Positions 1-5,380 of a DNA stretch of 9,914 nucleotides are shown piece after piece. A model generated the notes under the pieces. The model saw only the letters and a program-made list of their open reading frames with translations, did no database searches and had not been told where the DNA came from. Numbering within the stretch: position 1 is the stretch's first letter; each line of letters opens with the position of its first letter. A program made the translations under genes and the position numbers. The DNA lies in assembly GCA_023443925.1 (NCBI GenBank), contig JAEZSL010000006.1, forward strand, positions 1 through 9,914, written 5' to 3'. The stretch comes from Bacillota bacterium (GTDB lineage: Bacteria > Bacillota_A > Clostridia > Lachnospirales > Lachnospiraceae).

Positions 1-26
1 CCCAGCATGATCACTTTGTCTTTCAA
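1..26 (-). CDS. 5' end of an unidentified gene with a TTG start (partial)
   Basis: Only the first eight codons are inside the window, reading MKDKVIML from a TTG start; the gene continues past the left edge. The start is chosen because a strong Shine-Dalgarno AAGGAGA (minus strand, 40-34) sits 7 nt upstream of this TTG and no ATG is equally well placed. Eight residues cannot identify a family. A start such as 'KVIMLGTG' is common in metallo-beta-lactamase-fold hydrolases of this group of bacteria, but that is only a guess. A degenerate repeat element (60-137) lies immediately upstream and may carry or disturb its promoter. Confidence 0.45.
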
Positions 27-33
27 TTCTTAG

Positions 34-40
34 TCTCCTT
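34..40 (-). promoter_or_regulatory. Ribosome binding site deciding the TTG start of the partial gene
   Basis: AAGGAGA on the minus strand, 7 nt from the TTG at 26-24. It is the main evidence that a gene begins here. Confidence 0.5.
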
Positions 41-59
41 CCAACCAAATGTGTATTTT

Positions 60-137
60 AGGTAATTGCGAAACGTTATCATTACCAGATATATACGATT
101 AATACTTACTCCAAGTTTCAGCTGCACTCCGGACAAG
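60..137 (-). repeat. Degenerate copy of a dispersed repeat (related to 2425-2608)
   Basis: Read on the minus strand, 137-114 matches plus-strand 2492-2515 at 21 of 24 positions (core CTTGTCCGGAG, then CAGCTGAA). Positions 79-60 match 2586-2603 apart from two single-base gaps (core TTTCGCA then TTACCT). The two blocks occur in the same order and orientation in both places, so this is common descent rather than chance. No coding sequence is visible. A 6-bp dyad GGTAAT/ATTACC (61-66 and 81-86) lies at the gene-proximal end. No matching far end is recognisable, so this copy is probably truncated or decayed. Confidence 0.5.
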
Positions 138-273
138 GCTTAGTTCTGCTATGCTGGGTAACAGCTTAAAGTATCAAGATTTCACCACTTTAGTGTACTA
201 AACTTGTGATACATACCTATACCCGCTTTTAGTCCGTTTTTACCAAGATTTGCTGCTCCCGATACTTATGCTT
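138..273. other. Non-coding stretch with a small dyad
   Basis: No gene with a credible ribosome binding site is seen. The one structured item is a dyad TTTAGT-GT-ACTAAA (189-202), flanked by CAC and GTG, which could be an operator or a weak hairpin. No convincing U-tract terminator follows the DUF1294 gene that ends at 274. Confidence 0.3.
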
Positions 274-546
274 TCAACTGAGTAAATATATTAAAGCCAG
301 CACCTGCAATATTAATATAAGCGGCATGCCATACACAAAACCTGAATGTTTTGTTTTATGCCGGAAATGATGCATTCCCAGAATCGAACCGGCACTGCCG
401 CCCAGCAGTGCAACCAAAAACAGGTGCTTTTCTTTCACTCTCCACCGTTTCATTACGGCCCTTCGTTTGTCAATTCCCATCGCTGCAAATCCGGCTATAT
501 TCAATAGGATTAAATATATGATACCAACTATAATCATGATTCTCAT
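274..546 (-). CDS. DUF1294 family small membrane protein
   Basis: A 90-residue protein of the DUF1294 family (function unknown). The family signature is plain: MGIDKRRA (23-30) after the first hydrophobic segment, then the block LLGGSAGS-ILGMHHFRHKT (48-65). Hydrophobic segments at about 4-22, 42-58 and 71-89 suggest a cytoplasmic-membrane protein with basic loops. Length is normal for the family. The start is the first of two in-frame ATGs; AGGTG lies about 5 nt upstream of it. A possible promoter is TGGACT (626-621) and TAAAAT (603-598), 17 bp apart, on the minus strand. The gene appears monocistronic and is divergent from the acetyltransferase at 739. No function can be inferred from the context. 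Confidence 0.9.
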   Translation of the reverse strand: MRIMIIVGIIYLILLNIAGFAAMGIDKRRAVMKRWRVKEKHLFLVALLGGSAGSILGMHHFRHKTKHSGFVYGMPLILILQVLALIYLLS

Positions 547-597
547 TCCATCACCTGTTCCTTTAAATCCCGATCTTTATTTCCCCTCCTTCCCCTT

Positions 598-626
598 ATT
601 TTACCCTCTTGTCTGCTTAAAGTCCA
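598..626 (-). promoter_or_regulatory. Possible promoter of the DUF1294 gene
   Basis: Minus-strand TGGACT (626-621), 17-bp spacer, TAAAAT (603-598). The -35 matches consensus at 4 of 6 positions and the -10 at 5 of 6. This would give a 5' UTR of about 45 nt. Confidence 0.35.
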
Positions 627-655
627 GCAAATTGGTAAAAATATGTAAACACCTG

Positions 656-684
656 TTGCCCGTTTCTCTAAAGCGTTATATAAT
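656..684 (+). promoter_or_regulatory. Sigma-A promoter of the GNAT gene at 739
   Basis: TTGCCC (656-661), exactly 17 bp, then a consensus TATAAT (679-684). Transcription would start near 691, about 48 nt before the start codon. Confidence 0.7.
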
Positions 685-738
685 AAATTCACCCCTTGTT
701 GCAGCGTGAAGATAATTAAATTTAAAGGAGACAAACAA

Positions 739-1266
739 ATGAGTATAATTGAAACCGAACGTCTGATTTTGCGCCGGTTTTCTGCTGAGGATTGGAAGGA
801 TTTATTTGAGTATTTATCCGATTGGCAGGTTGTAAAATATGAGCCATATGACACCTATACCGAAGAAGAATGTAAGCAGGAAGTTATAACAAGATCCGTA
901 AACCCGGCTTTTTGGGCCGTAGTACTAAAAGACAGTAATAAATTGATTGGTAATATTTATTTTGAAGGGAAGGAGTGTGATACCTGGGAGTTAGGTTATG
1001 TTTTCAACAAAGCATTTCAGGGTTTTGGTTATGCCACGGAAAGCTCCCGTGCAATCATGGAGCATGCTTTTAAAAAACTCAATGCACGGCGTATTATGGC
1101 CAGGTGTAATGTAGAAAACAGCGCTTCCTGGAAGCTGCTGGAGCGATTGAAGATGAGGCGGGAAGGCCATTTTCTGAAAGTAACTTATTTTAAAAAGGAT
1201 GTACATAATAATCCCATCTGGATTGATGCTTATGAATATGCTGTCTTAAAGGATGAATGGGACTGA
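739..1266 (+). CDS. GNAT family N-acetyltransferase (RimJ/RimL-like)
   Basis: A 175-residue cytoplasmic acetyltransferase that moves the acetyl group from acetyl-CoA to an amine. The typical opening ETERLILRRF (5-14), the strand ELGYVF (84-89), and the acetyl-CoA loop QGFGYATE (94-101) are all present, followed by a helix. ARCNVENSASWKLLERLKM (121-139) corresponds to the family's N-x-x-S-x-x-x-x-E-x-L-G/K-M block. The start is the ATG at 739, not the in-frame ATG at 706, because AGGAG (726-730) lies 8 nt before 739 whereas nothing suitable precedes 706. Its own promoter (656-684) and terminator (1303-1360) make it a single-gene unit. Substrate is unknown: such proteins act on ribosomal protein N-termini, antibiotics, small amines or toxins, and nothing nearby distinguishes these. 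Confidence 0.92.
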   Translation: MSIIETERLILRRFSAEDWKDLFEYLSDWQVVKYEPYDTYTEEECKQEVITRSVNPAFWAVVLKDSNKLIGNIYFEGKECDTWELGYVFNKAFQGFGYATESSRAIMEHAFKKLNARRIMARCNVENSASWKLLERLKMRREGHFLKVTYFKKDVHNNPIWIDAYEYAVLKDEWD

Positions 1267-1302
1267 TCTCATTTTCTGCCCTGGAACGCAATGTTCTGTG
1301 AC

Positions 1303-1360
1303 AAAAAAGTAAGGGGCTATGCCTTGCAGAATTCTGCTTTTTGCATAAACCCCTTTTATT
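1303..1360. terminator. Bidirectional intrinsic terminator between convergent genes
   Basis: The stem is AAGGGG (1311-1316) with CCCCTT (1350-1355), continued by ATGC (1319-1322) with GCAT (1343-1346), and capped by the palindrome GCAGAATTCTGC (1326-1337). A T-run follows on the plus strand (1354-1357) and an A-run precedes it (1303-1308), so it can stop transcription from both the acetyltransferase and the small gene at 1371-1553. Confidence 0.8.
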
Positions 1361-1370
1361 TAACTATTCT

Positions 1371-1553
1371 CTAGAATTTATCTGCATATTTGGCAATTTC
1401 ATTTGCTACGGAAGTCAATTCTTCCTTAACCAGCTGTAATATTTTTTCTCTTCTGATTTTAATATCTTCCGGAGCGTTTTGGAGCTGTTCAGCTGCTTTG
1501 TCTAACTGTAATTTCTGTTCGTCTATGGTTTTCTGAATTTCTAGAATAGTCAT
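1371..1553 (-). CDS. Small coiled-coil protein of unknown function (60 aa)
   Basis: A 60-residue hydrophilic protein, rich in Glu, Lys, Gln, Leu and Ile, with heptad-like spacing of Leu/Ile over most of its length and no Cys, signal peptide or membrane segment. It is probably one or two helices forming a coiled coil or helical hairpin in the cytoplasm. I do not recognise a family. It is supported as a real gene by an almost perfect ribosome binding site AGAGGAGGA (1569-1561) 7 nt before the ATG, by TATAAT upstream (1605-1600), and by a terminator immediately after the stop. It is monocistronic. The arrangement Glu/Lys-rich helix plus N-terminal I-L-E-I-Q-K resembles small regulatory or chaperone-like adaptors, but no function should be inferred. 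Confidence 0.75.
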   Translation of the reverse strand: MTILEIQKTIDEQKLQLDKAAEQLQNAPEDIKIRREKILQLVKEELTSVANEIAKYADKF

Positions 1554-1560
1554 TGATGAA

Positions 1561-1605
1561 TCCTCCTCTTAATTGCTTACTAGAAGTAATTTATATTGTA
1601 TTATA
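1561..1605 (-). promoter_or_regulatory. Strong RBS and -10 box of the 60-aa gene
   Basis: AGAGGAGGA (1569-1561) is among the best ribosome binding sites in the window and sets the ATG at 1553. TATAAT lies at 1605-1600; no good -35 is found at the correct distance, so the promoter assignment is tentative. Confidence 0.45.
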
Positions 1606-1844
1606 ATATATTCCTTTGAAATTCTATTGTTACCCATAAAAAAGACTTCATTGTGCTAATTTACGTTTGTATTTCCGGTTATGCTTCCCAAAACCTTTTA
1701 TCTTTCTAGGTTTCCGGAGCCCATTGTTTTAATTTAACACCAATAAAGAAATCGTTATTTATTCATAATTTTAAAGTAGTGATTAAAAGCCGTTGATTAA
1801 TAGCAGTCTGGGCTGATAGCAGTTTGAATTAATAGCTGTATTGT
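1606..1844. other. AT-rich intergenic stretch, no gene seen
   Basis: No ORF with a ribosome binding site is visible. Three imperfect repeats of an AATAGCAGT-like unit lie at 1793-1807, 1813-1825 and 1824-1839, just after the stop of the second acetyltransferase. A 6-bp dyad AAACCT/AGGTTT (1691-1713) has no U-tract. No clear terminator for the gene at 1845-2399 is found. Confidence 0.35.
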
Positions 1845-2399
1845 TTAATCCATGCTTTTATTTAACAATACCATATGAATATGGTCTTCCCATTTGCCAT
1901 TGATTTTCAAATATTTAAGTGCAAGGCCTTCATTATGGAATCCCAGCTTTTCAACTACTTTTAAGGAACGCAGATTTTTGGGCATTATGTTTGCTTCAAT
2001 TCTGTGGAGGCCATAATCTTCAAACATTACAGTAATCCCTTTTCCCACTGCTTCCGTCATATAACCTTTATTTATCTCATCCTTATCCAGTTTATATCCG
2101 AGAAAGCAGGAAAGAAACACACCTCTTATTATATTGGTAAAGGAAACGGTACCGATAATGCGGTTCGCATCCTCCTTTTTATATATCCAATACCTGAGGT
2201 TAACTTTACTATTAAGATCTTCCAGATCCTTAGCCAGCAGCTTTTCCTGACAGGCCAGTGTATAAAACGCCTCCCCTTTCGCCGCATCCCATTCCTTAAA
2301 GAACTCCTGGTTTCTAACATAGTACTCCAATACTTGTGTGGCCTGCGATACATCCGGAATTTTTAGTAACAGCCTTTCTGTTTCATATGTACTTCGCAT
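1845..2399 (-). CDS. GNAT family N-acetyltransferase, RimJ-like
   Basis: A 184-residue acetyl-CoA-dependent N-acetyltransferase similar to those that modify ribosomal protein N-termini. It opens with YETERLLLK (5-13), has the central strands IIGTVSFTNI (81-90) and the acetyl-CoA loop NKGYMTEAV (110-118), and ends with the family block MPKNLRSLKVVEKLGF (139-154), where Asn142 and Ser145 are the usual conserved residues. The start is the ATG at 2399 rather than the in-frame ATG at 2426: the purine-rich AAAGGGGGAGA (2414-2404) lies between the two and can serve only the downstream ATG. It is about 30% different in arrangement from the acetyltransferase at 739 and is not an obvious recent duplicate. 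A 184-bp repeat element begins 26 bp upstream and may contain its promoter. Substrate unknown. Confidence 0.92.
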   Translation of the reverse strand: MRSTYETERLLLKIPDVSQATQVLEYYVRNQEFFKEWDAAKGEAFYTLACQEKLLAKDLEDLNSKVNLRYWIYKKEDANRIIGTVSFTNIIRGVFLSCFLGYKLDKDEINKGYMTEAVGKGITVMFEDYGLHRIEANIMPKNLRSLKVVEKLGFHNEGLALKYLKINGKWEDHIHMVLLNKSMD

Positions 2400-2403
2400 A
2401 CAA

Positions 2404-2414
2404 TCTCCCCCTTT
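2404..2414 (-). promoter_or_regulatory. Ribosome binding site deciding the start at 2399
   Basis: AAAGGGGGAGA on the minus strand, ending 4 nt before the ATG at 2399. It excludes the longer reading from 2426. Confidence 0.6.
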
Positions 2415-2424
2415 ATAATCAACC

Positions 2425-2608
2425 ATCTCAGGTTATTGCGGTTACTTTTGTCGTATCTATGCCATAAAGTTACTATAACTAAGGAGCTGAACTTGTCCGG
2501 AGAACAGCTGAAGCTCTGAATTTGATATCAACAGATATCAAGAAATTATCAGTATGGCATATTCAAAAAACTTTTTTTATAAAAAATAACTTTCGCATTA
2601 CCTGAGAT
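2425..2608. repeat. 184-bp element with inverted ends, MITE-like
   Basis: The ends are perfect 9-bp inverted repeats, ATCTCAGGT (2425-2433) and ACCTGAGAT (2600-2608), continued imperfectly by TATTGCG and CGCATT. A second inverted pair lies inside: TATGCCATA (2458-2466) and TATGGCATA (2553-2561). The centre holds TGATATC-AACA-GATATCA (2523-2540) and AGTTA-CTA-TAACT (2468-2480). Both sides are flanked by ACC (2422-2424 and 2609-2611), which could be a 3-bp target duplication. It contains no coding sequence. Parts of it recur at 60-137. It fits a small non-autonomous mobile element or a regulatory repeat; the transposase partner is not in the window. Confidence 0.5.
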
Positions 2609-2735
2609 ACCAACTTTTTATAAACCTAAATCAGGAAGATTGTAACATGAATAGAGGGATTAAGCAAATACTTACTTAACCCCCCTTATGTAAACTCCTT
2701 GTGGCTAAACGCCGGATTACTTGCAATTTTATGGC
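2609..2735. other. 3' flank of the dehydrogenase with a weak hairpin
   Basis: AGGGATTAAG (2655-2664) pairs with CTTAACCCCCCT (2675-2686) across a 10-nt loop. It lies where the terminator of the dehydrogenase would be expected, but no U-tract follows on the minus strand, so it is only a possible terminator or 3'-end-protecting hairpin. Nothing else is seen. Confidence 0.3.
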
Positions 2736-3779
2736 TTAGATCTTGATTACAGCTTTTACGATTTCAGACTTGTTATTCACGCTGTAATCCATGGCTTTTT
2801 GTATTTCATCCAGCGGGAATTCATTGGTGACAATACCTTTTAAATTCACTTTTCCGGCAGCTACTGCTTCGATTGCCAGAGGATAAATATGCCGATAACG
2901 GAATACCGTTTTTAGTGTCAGTTCCTTATCCAGAACCAGACTCATGGGCAGCGTCATTTCACCGGTTTTACCGTAGCCTACCAACACAATGACCGCTCCT
3001 TTTTTCGCCATATGGATTGCCTGCCTTGTTGTGATCTCTGCTCCTGCAGCTTCAATCACTAAATCACAGCCACGTCCTCCGGTAAGTTCCAGTACCGCTT
3101 TTACGGCATCGTCAGCCGATGCATTAATAACACCGGTAGCACCTAACTCCAAGGCTTTTTCCAGTCTTTTTTCCATTATATCCACTACATAAACATTCAT
3201 TACTCCCATGGCTTTTAATGCCATCATGCTTACTAGCCCAATACAGCCTGCACCCATGACTACAGCACTCTGTCCGGCTGCTGCTCCGCCCTGGATTGCC
3301 GCATGAAACCCTACGGCCAGCGGTTCTATTAAGGCGCCTTCCAGCGTACTTACATTATCCGGCAGTTTAAAACATAAATCTGCTTCATGAGCGGTATACT
3401 CACTGAAAACCCCATCTACCGGCGGTGTTGCAAAGAAAATTACATCCGAACATAAGTTGTATCTTCCTGTCTTGCAGAATTCGCAATGACCGCAGGTTTT
3501 ACCGGGCTCTAAAGCAACTCTGTCACCTATTTTTAAATGCTTCACTGCCGCTCCTGTTTCTACAACAATTCCCCCCGGTTCATGCCCCAGTACAAAAGGC
3601 GGTTCTACAATATAATCTCCGATTCTTCCGCTTTCATAATAGTGTAAATCCGAACCGCAGATACCTACATATTCCAGCTTAACGAGAACCTCATTGTCTT
3701 TTGGTTTGGGAATCTCTCTTTCTTCAAAACCCATTTTCCCTATACCGTTCATTACCGCAACCTTCATAGTTCCATCCAT
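2736..3779 (-). CDS. Zinc-dependent polyol dehydrogenase (sorbitol/xylitol dehydrogenase type)
   Basis: A 347-residue medium-chain dehydrogenase that should oxidise a sugar alcohol to the ketose (or the reverse) with NAD+ in the cytoplasm. Catalytic zinc ligands are visible at Cys41, His66, Glu67 (in GHEPGG) and Glu152 (IEPLAVG). The structural zinc lobe has all four cysteines (96, 99, 102, 110). The Rossmann loop is GAGCIG (176-181), and Asp200 at the end of the second strand favours NAD over NADP. Arg294-Tyr295 in FRYRHIYP (293-300) is the polyol-binding signature shared with sorbitol dehydrogenases. Length is normal. Start at 3779 is set by AGGAGGA (3793-3787) 7 nt upstream. It is a separate unit with a strong promoter overlapped by two dyads, so it is probably repressed, most simply by the ROK protein encoded just upstream. 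Xylitol, sorbitol, or another polyol cannot be separated from sequence. Confidence 0.93.
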   Translation of the reverse strand: MDGTMKVAVMNGIGKMGFEEREIPKPKDNEVLVKLEYVGICGSDLHYYESGRIGDYIVEPPFVLGHEPGGIVVETGAAVKHLKIGDRVALEPGKTCGHCEFCKTGRYNLCSDVIFFATPPVDGVFSEYTAHEADLCFKLPDNVSTLEGALIEPLAVGFHAAIQGGAAAGQSAVVMGAGCIGLVSMMALKAMGVMNVYVVDIMEKRLEKALELGATGVINASADDAVKAVLELTGGRGCDLVIEAAGAEITTRQAIHMAKKGAVIVLVGYGKTGEMTLPMSLVLDKELTLKTVFRYRHIYPLAIEAVAAGKVNLKGIVTNEFPLDEIQKAMDYSVNNKSEIVKAVIKI

Positions 3780-3805
3780 AATTACTTCCTCCTATAAGTC
3801 TTGAT

Positions 3806-3851
3806 TTTGATAAAATAATAACTTTTATCAAACATTTTATTAAAGTTATTA
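3806..3851 (-). promoter_or_regulatory. Two overlapping 10-bp dyads, likely operator of the dehydrogenase
   Basis: Dyad 1: TTTGATAAAA (3806-3815) with TTTTATCAAA (3823-3832), 7-bp spacer. Dyad 2: TAATAACTTT (3816-3825) with AAAGTTATTA (3842-3851), 16-bp spacer. Both are perfect and they share 3823-3825. They start right after the -10 box and cover the predicted transcription start, the classic position for a repressor. Palindromic AT-rich sites are typical for ROK repressors, but the link is inference. Confidence 0.65.
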
Positions 3852-3855
3852 ATTT

Positions 3856-3884
3856 ATTAGACCATTCTTTTGAATAGATGTCAA
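3856..3884 (-). promoter_or_regulatory. Sigma-A promoter of the polyol dehydrogenase
   Basis: A consensus TTGACA (3884-3879), a 17-bp spacer, and TCTAAT (3861-3856, 5 of 6). Transcription would start near 3849, leaving a 5' UTR of about 70 nt. The 10-mer GATGCAATTC lies directly upstream (3885-3894) and recurs in the ROK promoter. Confidence 0.8.
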
Positions 3885-3914
3885 GATGCAATTCTGACAA
3901 AAAGTTCAGGCTTT

Positions 3915-4031
3915 ATAAAAACATCCTGAATCCGGACACACTCAGGATGAAAAAGCCCTATGAGCTTATATAAATGTACACTCAGGATAAAAAAAACCTA
4001 TGAACATACATAAATGTACACTCATAGGGCT
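3915..4031 (-). terminator. Tandem terminator array with a 40-bp period after the ROK gene
   Basis: On the minus strand a first hairpin CCTATGA...TCATAGG (4028-4022 with 4003-3997) is followed by an eight-T run. A last hairpin CATCCTGA...TCAGGATG (3949-3942 with 3929-3922) is followed by five T. Between them a middle unit (3988-3954) carries a left arm of the last type and a right arm of the first type. ACACTCA recurs at 3938, 3978 and 4018, exactly 40 bp apart, and 3945-3984 matches 3985-4024 at 34 of 40 positions. The array insulates the dehydrogenase promoter from ROK read-through. Confidence 0.8.
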
Positions 4032-4119
4032 AAACTTTTCTCTGTTAATATTTACTATTATTACCTTATCCGTCAGGGTATCATACTTATTAAGAAAACT
4101 ATCTCTTTCTAAAAAAAGA
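4032..4119. other. AT-rich 3' UTR of the ROK gene
   Basis: About 90 bp of AT-rich sequence between the ROK stop codon and the terminator array. No gene or strong hairpin is seen. Confidence 0.3.
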
Positions 4120-5241
4120 CTAATCCAAAGAATCAAAATATTTTTCAATAAACTGGATTCCGGCTCCGACAGCAGCTGCTTCCTTTTTATATCTGGCGCT
4201 TTTTATATAAGTAGAATCAATGTCAAAATTATTATAGTCCATAACAGCGGAACCCAGTTCCGCCAGATAATCCTCCAGATAACCGCCTAAGTATCCACCC
4301 AGAATTATATCACAGTCAAAGGCCATCCGTAAATTGGAGATGGCTATGGCCAGATTAAGGATATATTCCTTCCAGGCTGTAACGCAGGCCCGGTCACCTT
4401 TTTCTAATTTACGAAAGAACAAGTCCAGATTGTCGTCCGTATATTGGGAAAGCATTAGTGCAGAACAGTAGGCATCCATGCAGCCCTTTTTTCCGCAGTA
4501 GCAGGTACGGCCGCCGGGTTTTAGTATCATATGTCCGAATTCAGCACTTTTAAAATTGTCTCCCCTATAGATTTCATCCTGGATATAAACCGCACCACCC
4601 ACCGTATTGCTTAAGGATAGATAGATGCTGTTTTTATCTGTCTCCTTTAATTCCGCATAAGCGGCACTGTTAGCATCGTTGGAGAAGGCTGTATCATATT
4701 TTAAAAATTGGCTGAATTTTTTCAGGCTCAGGTTACTGACTCTAAAAACATGGGTTCGCAGTAAAACCGAATTTGCAGTATCGACAATACCCGGAATGGA
4801 TAAACCGGCACCTAAGACCTTTATCTTATCTATATGGTTTTCCTCCAGAAAATCATCCAGTTCGGCACCAAGTCTTTCATAATAGTTAACCGTATCCTCA
4901 TAAGAACACTTTGTCCGTTTATATACGGACACTGTTCCGCTGGTATCTACTAGTACCATACTGATATGATTTTTCGTAATATCCATGCCCACCGCATATT
5001 TATGCCCTTTCGACAGCGACAGGACTCCAGCTTTCCTGCCTCCGGTAGACTGGTATTTCCCCATTTCCGTTACAATTCCCTTCTCCAGAAGCTCTTTTAC
5101 ATTCTGGAGTACGGTAGGCATACTTAGCCCCAGCTCCCTGGCAATTTCCTGCTTGGAGGTTTCACCTTTTTTATAAATGTATTTTACAATATTAACTTTA
5201 TTTCTGTGTCTGGTTTCCATCAGGCTTGGTTTTCGATTCAT
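4120..5241 (-). CDS. ROK family transcriptional repressor (XylR/NagC type)
   Basis: A 373-residue sugar-responsive DNA-binding protein. The N-terminal winged helix-turn-helix occupies about 10-70 (ETSKQEIARELGLSMPTV at 27-44 holds the helix-turn-helix), followed by the ROK sugar-kinase-like fold. Visible ROK marks are IPGIVD (149-154), the sugar-binding NDAN (188-191), EFGH (234-237), and the zinc site His237/Cys247/Cys249/Cys254 in CYCGKKGC. The phosphate loop is MDITKNH (86-92) instead of D-x-G-G-T, so it should be a regulator without kinase activity. Asp256 replaces the usual Glu after the last zinc cysteine. The ATG at 5241 is preferred over a GTG at 5247, which overlaps the GGGGTG purine stretch that would act as ribosome binding site; that site is weak, so the start is less certain. 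It has its own promoter and a terminator array, and lies upstream of the polyol dehydrogenase, its probable target. Confidence 0.93.
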   Translation of the reverse strand: MNRKPSLMETRHRNKVNIVKYIYKKGETSKQEIARELGLSMPTVLQNVKELLEKGIVTEMGKYQSTGGRKAGVLSLSKGHKYAVGMDITKNHISMVLVDTSGTVSVYKRTKCSYEDTVNYYERLGAELDDFLEENHIDKIKVLGAGLSIPGIVDTANSVLLRTHVFRVSNLSLKKFSQFLKYDTAFSNDANSAAYAELKETDKNSIYLSLSNTVGGAVYIQDEIYRGDNFKSAEFGHMILKPGGRTCYCGKKGCMDAYCSALMLSQYTDDNLDLFFRKLEKGDRACVTAWKEYILNLAIAISNLRMAFDCDIILGGYLGGYLEDYLAELGSAVMDYNNFDIDSTYIKSARYKKEAAAVGAGIQFIEKYFDSLD

Positions 5242-5312
5242 ATGCACCCCGGCTCTTCATCTTCAACTTAATATTCTACCCAAAATGAAATAAGATAGAC
5301 TTTCTTCTCTCT

Positions 5313-5341
5313 ATTATAGGATAATACAGGATGCAATTCAA
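5313..5341 (-). promoter_or_regulatory. Sigma-A promoter of the ROK gene
   Basis: TTGAAT (5341-5336), 17-bp spacer, consensus TATAAT (5318-5313). The 10-mer GATGCAATTC (5330-5339) overlaps the -35 and spacer. A dyad TGATA...TATCA (5343-5347 and 5357-5361) lies just upstream of the -35 and resembles the half-sites of the dehydrogenase operator with a different spacing. Confidence 0.7.
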
Positions 5342-5380
5342 TTGATATTTAGTTTTTATCATATAAACCAGTGTTTCGGC

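Noticed and set aside
578..592. Strong purine-rich ribosome-binding-like AAGGAGG on the minus strand
   Set aside because: No ATG, GTG or TTG follows at a usable distance; the frame after it stops within a few codons.
543..854. Open frame of about 103 codons on the minus strand upstream of the DUF1294 gene
   Set aside because: It overlaps the well-supported acetyltransferase and its promoter, has no ribosome binding site, and shows no protein-like composition.
2481..2518. AAGGAG followed by TTG and an 8-codon frame inside the repeat element
   Set aside because: Too short to support, and the related element at 60-137 lacks the ribosome binding site.
3915..4031. Possible CRISPR array, because of the 40-bp periodicity
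   Set aside because: The units are hairpins with T-runs, the 'spacers' are similar to each other, and there are no cas genes; it is a terminator array.
3966..4148. 60-codon frame over the terminator array
   Set aside because: It runs through the hairpins and T-runs and overlaps the end of the ROK gene; no ribosome binding site.
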